This document shows, piece after piece, positions 25,010 through 33,077 of a DNA stretch of 64,000 bases. This stretch comes from Prevotella sp. Lineage in GTDB: Bacteria; Bacteroidota; Bacteroidia; Bacteroidales; Bacteroidaceae. Location: the NCBI GenBank assembly GCA_022769285.1, contig JALEKD010000009.1:1-64000 (forward strand), read 5' to 3'. Each line of letters begins with the position of its first letter. Positions within the stretch are counted from its first letter, which is position 1. The translations under genes were made by a program, and so were the position numbers. Below the pieces are notes generated by a model. It was not told where the DNA came from. It saw nothing but the letters and a program-made list of their open reading frames with translations, and ran no database searches.

Positions 25010-26155
25010 ATGAAGATGAAAAAGTATTTAGTAAGAATGGCTGCGCTGATAGCCTGCGCGCCCCTGTTCCTGACGTCATGCGATGACAGCAATGACGGCC
25101 CCTCGTACCGCTATGAGGTGTATAGCGATGATGCTTTCATCGTTAACTCTGGTAACATGCCCAGTCACATCGACGGGTCGCTCACGGCCATCCACCTGGC
25201 TAACGGGGCTGTACAGCAGAAGGCTTTTGCCATGGCCAATGACGGCCAGAGCTTAGGCAGTGTCCCCAATGACGGACTGGTGTATGGCGATAAGGTCTAC
25301 GTGGTGGTCGACCAGTCTAATGCCATCATGGTGCTGAACCGCAAGACCCTCAAACTCATCAAGAAGATTAGCACCACCGACCTAATGGGTGCTCAGGAGG
25401 GTGCCGAGCCCCGCCATATCATCGCCGGCAACGGCCATGTGTTCTTTACCACTTACGGTGGCTACCTGGCCGCTGTCGATACGGTCAACTATGCCCTTAC
25501 GGCCAAGACCAAGGTAGGTTCCTATCCCGAGGGACTGGCTGGCTACGGCAACACCATCATCGTGGCCAACTCTGACTACGCTCGCGGCAACGGTACTATC
25601 TCTGTTGTAGACCTTAACACGTTCCGGGCCGATACTCGCACCATCCAGGGCATACACAACCCACAGAAGGTGTTCATTGTTGATGGCAACGTCTACGTCC
25701 TGGACTGGAGCTACTACGAGGGAGAGTGGCCCAACTCGGTCGAAAAGGGCGAGAGCGCACTCCGCTACGTTACTAACATGACCAGCAGCAAGGTGGCCGA
25801 CGCTTACTACGCCTCCCTGCTCGATGGCAAGTTCTACATCATCAGCGATCCTTATGGTACGCCCGCTTACAGCGTGTGCGACGTTACGGCTAACGCCATT
25901 AACGGTGTTACTACACCGCTCCACCTCTCTGAAGGCGTGTACAGCCCTGCTGGCATCGAGGTAGACCCCGGTACGGGCAACCTCTACGTGCTGTCGTACA
26001 ATGCCGGTGACGGTGGCTATGCCGACTATAGCGCCGATGGCTATGTCCAGGTGTACAGTGCTGCTGGCGCCAAACTCAATAAGTACAATACCGGCGTGGG
26101 CCCATGTGCCGTGTTCTTCAACATGGGTGTTAAGGCCGTTCCTTATAACAATTAA
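25010..26155 (+). CDS. BtuG-like surface beta-propeller lipoprotein
   Basis: The 381-residue protein has a lipoprotein signal with lipobox LTSC (Cys24) followed by DDSNDG, an Asp-rich tract of the kind that sends Bacteroidales lipoproteins to the cell surface. The mature part is made of repeated beta-propeller blades (DAFIVNSGN, NRKTLKLIKKIST, PEGLAGYGNTIIVANSDY, VYVLDWSYY), like YncE/DUF5074 proteins. Bacteroides BtuG is a surface seven-bladed propeller that captures cobalamin with very high affinity and sits on BtuB. Position right after btuB, lipidation and fold together support the same role here. Orthology to BtuG itself is not proven by eye. Confidence 0.82.
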   Translation: MKMKKYLVRMAALIACAPLFLTSCDDSNDGPSYRYEVYSDDAFIVNSGNMPSHIDGSLTAIHLANGAVQQKAFAMANDGQSLGSVPNDGLVYGDKVYVVVDQSNAIMVLNRKTLKLIKKISTTDLMGAQEGAEPRHIIAGNGHVFFTTYGGYLAAVDTVNYALTAKTKVGSYPEGLAGYGNTIIVANSDYARGNGTISVVDLNTFRADTRTIQGIHNPQKVFIVDGNVYVLDWSYYEGEWPNSVEKGESALRYVTNMTSSKVADAYYASLLDGKFYIISDPYGTPAYSVCDVTANAINGVTTPLHLSEGVYSPAGIEVDPGTGNLYVLSYNAGDGGYADYSADGYVQVYSAAGAKLNKYNTGVGPCAVFFNMGVKAVPYNN

Positions 26156-26160
26156 CCGCG

Positions 26161-27243
26161 ATGAGATGTCTACGCACCCTGTGCAGAGGGTGCCTGCTAT
26201 GTGTTGTTGCCGCCTTGGTGTCGTGCCAGGGTGGCAACAATCGTGTAGATACGTCATCTGGAGGCGACACGCTACGCTTCAAGTACGCCACGCTGCTCAC
26301 CGTGGTACGCTATGCCGACCACACCCACGTGGTGATACGCAACCCGTGGGCCAGGGGCAAGGTGCTGCGCCAGTACGACATCACAAAGCCACTGTGCAGG
26401 GCGGTGGTAACCACCACGGCCCACTGCCAGTTGCTCACGTGGCTTGGGGCCGGTGCCGGCATCGCCGGCGTGTGCGATGCCCAGTACATCCAGGTACCCT
26501 ATGTGTGGCAGGGGCTGCGTCAGCGGCGTATTACCGACTGTGGCAACTCGATGTCGCCGTCTATAGAGAAGATGGTGGCGGCCGGGGCCGATGCCATTAT
26601 CGTGTCGCCGTTTGAGAATAGCGGCGGATATGGCAAGTTGGAGCAGTTAGGCATACCCATTATCGAGGCCGCCGACTATATGGAGCCGTCGCCGCTGGCC
26701 CGGGCCGAGTGGATGAGGCTCTATGGGCTACTCTTTGGCTGCGAGCGCCAGGCCGACTCGCTTTTCCACGTGGTAGACAGCACTTACAACCACCTGAAGG
26801 CCAAGGCCCGTCAGTTGCCCGTGGGCCGCAGGGTGCTCTGCGAGCGCAAGACGGGCAGTGTGTGGTACTGCCCCGGCGGGCGCAGCACCATCGGCCAACT
26901 CATAGCCGATGCCCACGGCCGCTATGTGTGGCAGGCCGACCGCCACAGCGGGTCGCTCACGCTGGCGCCAGAGCAGGTGATAGACCGGGCGGCCACGGCC
27001 GACCTCTGGCTCTTTGTCTACATGGGTGCCCCCATTACCCGTAGCCAACTGCTGGACGAGTACGAGGGTTACCGCACCCTGCGCGCCATGTCCCAGGGCC
27101 ATGTCTATGGCTGCAACTCGGGCCGATGTCATTTTTTTGAGGAGACACCTTTCCGCCCCGATTATCTGCTGCGCGATTATGTACAGCTCATACATCCTGG
27201 TGTGCAGCTCGGCGGACTGAGATACTATAAACAGGTTGAATAA
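26161..27243 (+). CDS. btuF: Cobalamin ABC transporter substrate-binding lipoprotein
   Basis: The 360-residue lipoprotein (lipobox LVSC, Cys22) has the class III periplasmic binding fold used for corrinoids and iron chelates. TTAHCQLLTWLGAGAGIAGVCD and GADAIIVSPFENSG form the first lobe, a long helix (about 185-220) links the lobes, and WQADRHSGSLTLAPEQVIDRAATADLWLF belongs to the second. It should collect cobalamin in the periplasm and deliver it to BtuC. It is 5 bp downstream of the propeller gene and overlaps btuC by 8 bp. Confidence 0.87.
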   Translation: MRCLRTLCRGCLLCVVAALVSCQGGNNRVDTSSGGDTLRFKYATLLTVVRYADHTHVVIRNPWARGKVLRQYDITKPLCRAVVTTTAHCQLLTWLGAGAGIAGVCDAQYIQVPYVWQGLRQRRITDCGNSMSPSIEKMVAAGADAIIVSPFENSGGYGKLEQLGIPIIEAADYMEPSPLARAEWMRLYGLLFGCERQADSLFHVVDSTYNHLKAKARQLPVGRRVLCERKTGSVWYCPGGRSTIGQLIADAHGRYVWQADRHSGSLTLAPEQVIDRAATADLWLFVYMGAPITRSQLLDEYEGYRTLRAMSQGHVYGCNSGRCHFFEETPFRPDYLLRDYVQLIHPGVQLGGLRYYKQVE

Positions 27244-28240
27244 GATAGTTTACATACTGTTAGCCGTGCTCGTGGTGCTGCTGTTTGCCGCCACGATGCT
27301 CGTAGGCAGCGTGGCCATACCCTGGGCCAACGTGGTGCGCATACTCTGTGGCCGTCAGGGCGAGCCCCAGGCATGGCGCTTCATCATCCTGGAGTCGCGT
27401 CTGCCCCAGGCCATAGCCGCTACGCTCAGTGGCGCCGGTCTGGCCACGGCTGGACTTATCATGCAGACCGTGTTCCGCAATCCCCTGGCTGGCCCCGATG
27501 TGTTTGGCATCAATGGGGGTGCCGGGGTAGGGGTGGCCGTGGTCATGCTGCTCACCGGGGGCAGCGTCAGTATAGCCACCGTGGGACTGAGCGGGGGCAT
27601 GGCCCTGGTCATGGCAGCCTTGGTGGGAGCCATGGCCGTCATGGGGCTTATCCTGTTTTGCTCCACCTTGGTGCGCAGCGGTGTCATGCTGTTGGTGGTG
27701 GGCATCATGGTAGGCTATCTCACCTCGTCGGTCATCTCCCTGCTCAACTACCAGGCCACCGAGCAGGGCGTACGTCAGTATATGGTGTGGGGCATGGGCG
27801 ACCTGGGTGGCGTGCCGCCATCGCTCTTACCCCTGTTCGTGCTGCTGGTGGTGTGCGGACTGCTGCTGGCGCTGCTGATGGTAAAACCACTCAACCTGTT
27901 GCTCTTGGGCGAACGCTACGCGCAGAACATGGGCGTAAGCCTGCGGCCCACGCGCACCCTGCTGCTGTTCTTGGCCGGTGGCCTCACGGCCGTGGTGACC
28001 GCCTTCTGCGGTCCCATCTCCTTTATAGGAATCGCCGTGCCCCACGTGGCCCGTCTGGTAACGGGCACCGATAACCAGCGCCGGCTGCTGCCCGCCACCA
28101 TGCTGTCGGGAGCCGCCATAACCCTGCTCTGCGGACTGCTCTGCTATCTGCCGGGTTCTGCGGGTCTGCTGCCGCTCAACGCGGTAACGCCCCTGATAGG
28201 TGCCCCGGTGATACTCTACGTCATACTGCGGCGCCGATAA
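27236..28240 (+). CDS. btuC: Cobalamin ABC transporter permease (FecCD/BtuC family)
   Basis: The 334-residue polytopic inner-membrane permease has about ten hydrophobic helices. Family blocks are RLPQAIAATLSGAGLATAGLIMQTVFRNPLAGPDVFGINGGAGVG near the N-terminus and GPISFIGIAVPHVARLVTG near the C-terminus, the latter contacting the ATPase. The start appears to be TTG at 27236, overlapping the btuF stop; the first ATG would remove the first helix. No btuD ATPase gene follows, so the ATPase must be encoded elsewhere. Confidence 0.9.
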   Translation: MNKIVYILLAVLVVLLFAATMLVGSVAIPWANVVRILCGRQGEPQAWRFIILESRLPQAIAATLSGAGLATAGLIMQTVFRNPLAGPDVFGINGGAGVGVAVVMLLTGGSVSIATVGLSGGMALVMAALVGAMAVMGLILFCSTLVRSGVMLLVVGIMVGYLTSSVISLLNYQATEQGVRQYMVWGMGDLGGVPPSLLPLFVLLVVCGLLLALLMVKPLNLLLLGERYAQNMGVSLRPTRTLLLFLAGGLTAVVTAFCGPISFIGIAVPHVARLVTGTDNQRRLLPATMLSGAAITLLCGLLCYLPGSAGLLPLNAVTPLIGAPVILYVILRRR

Positions 28241-28253
28241 CCTCTTTACAACT

Positions 28254-28751
28254 ATGAGTAAGATATATACGCGACAGGGTGACCACGGGGCCACCCAGCT
28301 GTTGGCCCACGAGCGGGTCAGCAAGACCGATGGCCGCATAGAGGCCAACGGCGAGATAGACGAGTTGGTGGCCGTGTTGGGTATGGCCCGTGCGCAGATG
28401 GCCGAGGCCGATGCCCATCGGGCGCAGTTGGCCCATATACAGCACCAGCTTATGGCGGTGATGGGCCATGTGGCCTCGTCGGGTGCCGTGGCTGTTAGCG
28501 GTCTGGCTGACGAGGTGGCGCAGATGGAGGCGCAGATAGACAGCCTTTCGGCCGATGCCCCCTTCCGCTTCGTCGTACCCGGCACCACACTGGTTGAGGC
28601 CACGCTTCACCTGGCCCGTACCAAGGCCCGTACGGCCGAGCGTCGCCTGTGGGGGCTGAAGGGTCAGTACGTCATAGGCGATGACGTGCTGATGTACCTC
28701 AACCGCTTGTCCGATTACCTCTTCGCCTTGGCCACTCACTATGTGGGTTAG
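28254..28751 (+). CDS. ATP:cob(I)alamin adenosyltransferase, PduO type
   Basis: The 165-residue enzyme transfers adenosyl from ATP to cob(I)alamin to make coenzyme B12, completing salvage of imported corrinoid. The PduO-family ATP-binding start IYTRQGDHGATQLL (4-17), RVSKTDGRIEANGEIDEL (21-38) and the C-terminal YLNRLSDYLFALA block are present. The usual YG(D/T)xDEL motif reads NGEIDEL, and the RxxxRRAER segment is reduced to KARTAERRLWGL. It takes the place in the operon where an ATPase gene would be expected and ends the riboswitch-controlled unit. Confidence 0.88.
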   Translation: MSKIYTRQGDHGATQLLAHERVSKTDGRIEANGEIDELVAVLGMARAQMAEADAHRAQLAHIQHQLMAVMGHVASSGAVAVSGLADEVAQMEAQIDSLSADAPFRFVVPGTTLVEATLHLARTKARTAERRLWGLKGQYVIGDDVLMYLNRLSDYLFALATHYVG

Positions 28752-28792
28752 GTGAAGGCCCCTAAGCATTCCAAGGGCCATGTGAGATACCT

Positions 28793-29056
28793 TGAAAAGT
28801 AAAAAGGTAAAAGGGCAAAAAAGTAAAAAGTGTTCACAGTGCACTGGCGTAGGCATCCTATACGTCAATGTCGGTCACGGAAATCGTGGAGATCTACCTT
28901 TACGTTTCCCGGAGCCGTCTTTAGCGGGCTGGGAGCCGTCTTTAGAAAGCTAAAGACCAGTAATCTCATTTTTTGCGGTGGCTATTGGTTCATATAGGAG
29001 GTTCCGCCAACTGTTTTGTTTACTCTTTTACCTTTTTGCTTTTTACCTTTCAATAT
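28793..29056. repeat. Composite repeat element, copy B, bounded by inverted purine tracts
   Basis: The left edge (28793-28829) carries AAAAGTAAAAAGGTAAAAGG on the plus strand. The right edge (29015-29052) carries a similar ATTGAAAGGTAAAAAGC tract on the minus strand. On the minus strand between them lie the CTTTAG/CTAAAG hairpin (28938-28953) and two 21-bp units (28944-28924 and 28923-28903). Together they form an inverted-repeat-bounded block of about 264 bp filling the space between the B12 operon and pheS. No gene is seen in 28752-29138. Confidence 0.7.
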
Positions 29057-29073
29057 GGGGAGTTTTCTAATGC

Positions 29074-29115
29074 AAAACGCCAGGCTACCGTCGGGAGTGA
29101 CGGGCAGTCTGGCGT
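29074..29115 (-). terminator. Terminator of pheS
   Basis: On the minus strand ACGCCAG (29115-29109) pairs with CTGGCGT (29083-29077), with an inner CCCGTC/GACGG helix, followed by TTTT (29077-29074). Confidence 0.75.
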
Positions 29116-29138
29116 TGTCTGTAGTAAGTATCTTAGAA

Positions 29139-30182
29139 TTACGAGTGAGCGGCAGTAAACTCTTCGAGGAAGCGGGTATCGTTCTCGGAGAACATGCGCA
29201 GGTCGCTGACGCGGTATTTGAGGTTGGTGATGCGCTCTACACCCATACCGAAGGCGTAGCCCGTGTACACCTTGCTGTCTATGCCGCAGGCTTCGAGTAC
29301 ATTGGGGTCTACCATGCCGCAGCCCAGTATCTCGACCCAGCCTGTGTGCTTACAGAAGCCACAGCCCTTGCCGCCGCAGATGTGGCAGCTGATGTCCATC
29401 TCAGCGCTGGGTTCGGTGAAGGGGAAGTAGCTGGGACGGAGACGTATCTTAGTGTCGGGGCCGAACATTTCGCGGGCGAAAGTGAGGAGAACCTGCTTCA
29501 AATCAGTAAAGCTGACGTTCTTGTCGACGTAGAGACCTTCGACCTGATGGAAGAAACAGTGTGCGCGAGCCGAGATAGCCTCGTTGCGGTACACGCGGCC
29601 GGGGCAGATGATGCGGATAGGCGGCTGGTGGTTCTCCATATAGTGCGACTGGTCGCCAGAGGTGTGGCTGCGCAGTAAGATGTTCTTGGTAACGTCGTCA
29701 GGGTGCTGCTCGATGAAGAAGGTATCCTGCATATCACGTGCAGGGTGATCGGCGGCGAAGTTGAGCTTGGTGAAAACATGGAGGTCGTCGTCTATCTCGG
29801 GGCCATCGGCCAGCGTAAAGCCCATCCGCGAGAAGATGTCGATAATCTCGTTCTTGACAATGGTAAGCGGGTGGCGCGCACCTAAGGCCACGGGATAAGC
29901 CGTGCAGGTGAGGTCTATGTCGCTGTTGGTGTCTTCTGTGTTATCTATTTGCTCCTTGAGTTCATTGATTTTGGCCTGGACGCTCTGCTTCAGCTCGTTG
30001 ATCTTCATGCCCACTTCCTTTTTCATATCTGCGGGCACGGCTCTGAATTCGGCCATCAGGGCGGTTATCTCGCCTTTCTTGCTGAGGTATTTCAGGCGCA
30101 GCTGCTCCACCTCGTCGGCATTTGCCGCACTGAGTGTACTTACCGTCTGCATCAAGGCATTTATCTTATCAATAATCATCAT
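29139..30182 (-). CDS. pheS: Phenylalanyl-tRNA synthetase alpha subunit
   Basis: PheS is the catalytic subunit of the alpha2-beta2 enzyme that charges tRNA-Phe. The start at 30182 or 30179 gives about 347 residues; the upstream in-frame ATG at 30287 would run through the promoter region. An N-terminal coiled coil (about 1-85, tRNA binding) precedes the class II core with motif 1 (HPLTIVKNEIIDIFSRMGF), motif 2 (GRVYRNEAISARAHCFFHQVEGLYV) and motif 3 (GYAFGMGVERITNLKY). A CHICGGKGCGFC cysteine cluster is inserted before EILGCGMV. pheT is not adjacent. Confidence 0.96.
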   Translation of the reverse strand: MMIIDKINALMQTVSTLSAANADEVEQLRLKYLSKKGEITALMAEFRAVPADMKKEVGMKINELKQSVQAKINELKEQIDNTEDTNSDIDLTCTAYPVALGARHPLTIVKNEIIDIFSRMGFTLADGPEIDDDLHVFTKLNFAADHPARDMQDTFFIEQHPDDVTKNILLRSHTSGDQSHYMENHQPPIRIICPGRVYRNEAISARAHCFFHQVEGLYVDKNVSFTDLKQVLLTFAREMFGPDTKIRLRPSYFPFTEPSAEMDISCHICGGKGCGFCKHTGWVEILGCGMVDPNVLEACGIDSKVYTGYAFGMGVERITNLKYRVSDLRMFSENDTRFLEEFTAAHS

Positions 30183-30206
30183 TGTATAAATATTATTAAT
30201 TTGCTG

Positions 30207-30214
30207 CAAAGGTA
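30207..30214 (-). promoter_or_regulatory. -7 element for pheS
   Basis: On the minus strand TACCTTTG lies 25 bp before the pheS start. No clear -33 box was found. Confidence 0.5.
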
Positions 30215-30256
30215 ATATTTTTGGTGGAAAATAAAAAATATATCGAAATAAAGTTG

Positions 30257-30264
30257 TACTTTTG
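30257..30264 (+). promoter_or_regulatory. -7 element for the DUF4348-like lipoprotein gene
   Basis: TACTTTTG matches TAnnTTTG and is divergent from the pheS box. The transcript would begin near 30271, just before a perfect palindrome. Confidence 0.5.
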
Positions 30265-30286
30265 CAGCGATTTGAGAGACCGGGCA

Positions 30287-30308
30287 CACCTTATTATATT
30301 ATAAGGTG
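30287..30308. other. Perfect inverted repeat in the lipoprotein gene leader
   Basis: CACCTTAT (30287-30294), TATATT, ATAAGGTG (30301-30308). One arm with its loop shares ACCTTATTATA with the dispersed 14-mer. It may be an operator or an RNA hairpin. Confidence 0.5.
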
Positions 30309-30347
30309 GCTTACAGGGCCTGGAAGACTATTAATGTTTATACAGAC

Positions 30348-31202
30348 ATGAGAAAGTGTGCCTTATTGATGGTGTTGGCGATGGTGGCGATAGTCACTAT
30401 CTTTTCTACTTCGGCATGCTCGGACAGGAAACCGGCAGGGGTAGACAGTCTGGCGGCTACAGACTCGGTAGACAGTACCGCTGTAGATACGCTGGAAAGC
30501 ATGATAGAGCAGCAGCCTATGCCGAAGGCTGCCGATGAGCTTTTCGATGATTTCTTCTTTAACTTTGCTGGCAACCGGAAGTTGCAGGTGAAGCGCATAG
30601 TGTTCCCGCTGCCGGTATATGCTGCAGGCAAGGTGGTGCGGCACATCGCGGCAAGTCAGTGGAGGGTAGACCACTTCTTCATGCGCCAAGAATATTACAC
30701 GCTGATATTCGACTCGCGCAAGCAGATGCAGATTGTAAAGGACACGACCGTCAGCCACGTTGTGGTAGAGAAGATAGTGCTGGCCAATGAGGCTGTCAAG
30801 CAGTACGTGTTCGACCGTATCAATGGCAAGTGGATGCTTACGTCGATAGTTAACCGCTCGGTGAAGAACGGGTACAACTCCAGTTTCCTGCTCTTCTACA
30901 AGCGCTTCGCTACAGATAGCTTATTCCAGGAGCGGAGCCTGGACGCCAATGTCACCTTTACGGCTCCCGACCCCGACGACGACTTCGGCTCTATCACGGG
31001 GACGATGATGCCCGAGCAGTGGTCGGCCTTTAAGCCTTCGTTCTTCCCCAAGGGTGTCATTTATAACATCCTCTACGGTCAGCATTACCATGAGAGCAAC
31101 CACAAGATATTCGCCGTGCGCGGTATCTCTAACGGGCTGGAGATGGAAATGACCTTCAACCGCCGTAAAGGTAAGTGGCGCCTGTCCAGTTTCAGTTACT
31201 AA
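30348..31202 (+). CDS. DUF4348-like lipoprotein
   Basis: The start at 30348 gives 284 residues with a lipoprotein signal (hydrophobic 5-20, STSAC at about 20-24). After an Asp/Thr/Ser-rich linker comes a domain beginning DELFDDFFFNFAGNRKLQVKRIVFPLPV, followed by alternating short strands, WRVDHFF, EYYTLIF, NGKWMLTSI and a C-terminal GKWRLSSFSY. This pattern matches, as far as I can recognise, the DUF4348 family of Bacteroidales lipoproteins, whose function is unknown. murB follows 46 bp downstream. Confidence 0.7.
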   Translation: MRKCALLMVLAMVAIVTIFSTSACSDRKPAGVDSLAATDSVDSTAVDTLESMIEQQPMPKAADELFDDFFFNFAGNRKLQVKRIVFPLPVYAAGKVVRHIAASQWRVDHFFMRQEYYTLIFDSRKQMQIVKDTTVSHVVVEKIVLANEAVKQYVFDRINGKWMLTSIVNRSVKNGYNSSFLLFYKRFATDSLFQERSLDANVTFTAPDPDDDFGSITGTMMPEQWSAFKPSFFPKGVIYNILYGQHYHESNHKIFAVRGISNGLEMEMTFNRRKGKWRLSSFSY

Positions 31203-31248
31203 GCGGGGCGCAAGCCCTGCCGTCATACCCACTCATACTCGTGTACAG

Positions 31249-32274
31249 ATGAAAGATATCAGAGACTACTCGCTGTTGGGCCATAACACTTTTGGCATTG
31301 ATGCCCGGTGCCGCCGTTATTTAGAGTATGCTTCGGCTGAGGAAGCGCAGCTCGTCTGCCGGGGGCTCGCCGAGACCGACAGGCCCCTGTTGCTGATAGG
31401 CGAGGGGAGCAACCTGTTGCTCACGGCCGACTATGCCGGTACAGTGATAACCCCCGAGCGCCGCTTCGATGTGGCTGTACGTACCGTAGATACCGATGCC
31501 GATGGGGTGTATCTGGACTGCTGGGCCGGAACCACTTTTGACGATGTGGTGGCCTATGCGGTGGCCCACGGATACCACGGGGCCGAGAACCTGTCGCTCA
31601 TTCCGGGCGAGGTGGGGGCTTCGGCCGTACAGAACATCGGCGCCTATGGGGCCGAGGCTCAGGATATTATCGTCAGGGTACAGGCTGTGGAGATAGCCAC
31701 GGGCCGCAGGGTGGAGATGACCAATGAGGAGTGTCAGTACAGCTATCGCCAGAGTAAGTTCAAGCATGAGTGGCGCGACCATTACCTCATCACGTCGGTT
31801 ACTTATCGCCTGCACCGTTCCTTTACTCCCCATTTGGACTACGGCAACATCCGCGCCCGTCTGGCAGAGCTGCATATAGAGCACCCCACGGCCTCGCAGC
31901 TGCGCGACGTTATCGTGGCCATTCGCCGCGACAAGTTGCCCGACCCCAAAGTATTTGGCAACGCTGGTAGTTTCTTTATGAACCCCATGGTGAGCCGTGA
32001 GCAGTACGAGCGCCTCCATGCCCAGTATCCAGACATGCCTCACTACACTATAGACGACCACACCGAGAAAATTCCCGCTGGCTGGATGATAGACCAGTGC
32101 GGCTGGCGTGGGCGTACGGTGGGCCATGTGGGTGTACACGACCGTCAGGCCCTGGTACTCGTTAACCGCGGTGGTGCCACGGGCAGCGAGGTGGTGGCTC
32201 TCTACCAGGCCATACAGCGCGATGTTAAGCAGAAATTCGGTATAGATATTCACCCTGAAGTCAATGTCAGGTAG
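31249..32274 (+). CDS. murB: UDP-N-acetylenolpyruvoylglucosamine reductase
   Basis: MurB reduces UDP-GlcNAc-enolpyruvate to UDP-MurNAc with NADPH, an early cytoplasmic step of peptidoglycan synthesis. The 341-residue protein is a type I MurB. NTFGIDA at the start, GEGSNLLL, AENLSLIPGEVGASAVQNIGAYG (FAD binding), YRQSKFK, the catalytic Ser in KVFGNAGSFFMNP, KIPAGWMIDQCGW, and the C-terminal Glu in HPEVNVR are all visible. Confidence 0.97.
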   Translation: MKDIRDYSLLGHNTFGIDARCRRYLEYASAEEAQLVCRGLAETDRPLLLIGEGSNLLLTADYAGTVITPERRFDVAVRTVDTDADGVYLDCWAGTTFDDVVAYAVAHGYHGAENLSLIPGEVGASAVQNIGAYGAEAQDIIVRVQAVEIATGRRVEMTNEECQYSYRQSKFKHEWRDHYLITSVTYRLHRSFTPHLDYGNIRARLAELHIEHPTASQLRDVIVAIRRDKLPDPKVFGNAGSFFMNPMVSREQYERLHAQYPDMPHYTIDDHTEKIPAGWMIDQCGWRGRTVGHVGVHDRQALVLVNRGGATGSEVVALYQAIQRDVKQKFGIDIHPEVNVR

Positions 32275-32305
32275 TACAGGTGACATGCGTATGGCGACGG
32301 TTCCC

Positions 32306-33073
32306 ATGACCCTTACTTTCTTAGGTACGGGTACCTCGTGTGGGGTGCCCACCCTGGGCTGTACCTGCGAAGTGTGCCGCAGTACAGATGCCCGTGACAA
32401 GCGGCTGCGCACGGCGGCCCTCTTGGAGTGTGGCGATACCCGCATCCTGATAGATTGTGGTCCCGACATTCGCCAGCAGCTCATGTCGCTTCCCTTTGGC
32501 CCCCTTACGGGTGTCCTCCTTACTCATATTCATTATGACCACGTCGGTGGACTGGACGATTTACGCCCTTTCTCGGCCTTTGGTGATACTGATATTTATG
32601 CCGATGCCGCCACGGTGGCCGGGGTAAGGCGCGCCATGCCTTACTGCTTTACCGATAAACTGTATCCGGGCGTTCCTAAAATCAACCTGCATACCCTGGT
32701 GGCCCGCCAAGCCTTCAGGTTGGGTGAGGTAGAGGTCTTGCCGGTTCAGGTGATGCACGGCAAGTTGCCCATCCTGGCCTACCGCTTTGGGCCGTTGGCC
32801 TATGTTACCGATATGAAGTCTATCTCGGATGCCGATGCTACTCTTTTGGAGGGCGTAGATACCCTGGTGGTCAATGCGCTACGTTGGGAGAAGCCCCATC
32901 ATAGCCACATGCTGGTCGGCGATGCCATCCGTTTCTCGCGTCGCCTTGGTGCCCGTTCTACTTACTTCATACACATGAACCACGACATCGGTCTGCATGC
33001 CGATGTGTGTCGCCGTCTGCCACAAGGGTTCACCCTGGCTTACGACGGGTTGCGTATCAAGATTAACAGGTAA
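32306..33073 (+). CDS. Metallo-beta-lactamase-fold hydrolase (PhnP-like)
   Basis: The start at 32306 (MTLTFLGTGTSCGVP, 255 residues) matches homologue N-termini; starts at 32285 and 32264 are possible. The fold motif HIHYDHVGG supplies metal ligands, with later ligands in MHG and HSHMLV and the final His in HMNHDIG. The N-terminal GTSCGVP is followed by CTCEVC, the extra Cys pattern of PhnP/RNase Z-like phosphodiesterases that bind a structural zinc. Substrate is unknown; a cyclic phosphodiester is likely by family. It follows murB without obvious functional relation. Confidence 0.85.
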   Translation: MTLTFLGTGTSCGVPTLGCTCEVCRSTDARDKRLRTAALLECGDTRILIDCGPDIRQQLMSLPFGPLTGVLLTHIHYDHVGGLDDLRPFSAFGDTDIYADAATVAGVRRAMPYCFTDKLYPGVPKINLHTLVARQAFRLGEVEVLPVQVMHGKLPILAYRFGPLAYVTDMKSISDADATLLEGVDTLVVNALRWEKPHHSHMLVGDAIRFSRRLGARSTYFIHMNHDIGLHADVCRRLPQGFTLAYDGLRIKINR

Positions 33074-33077
33074 CGCC

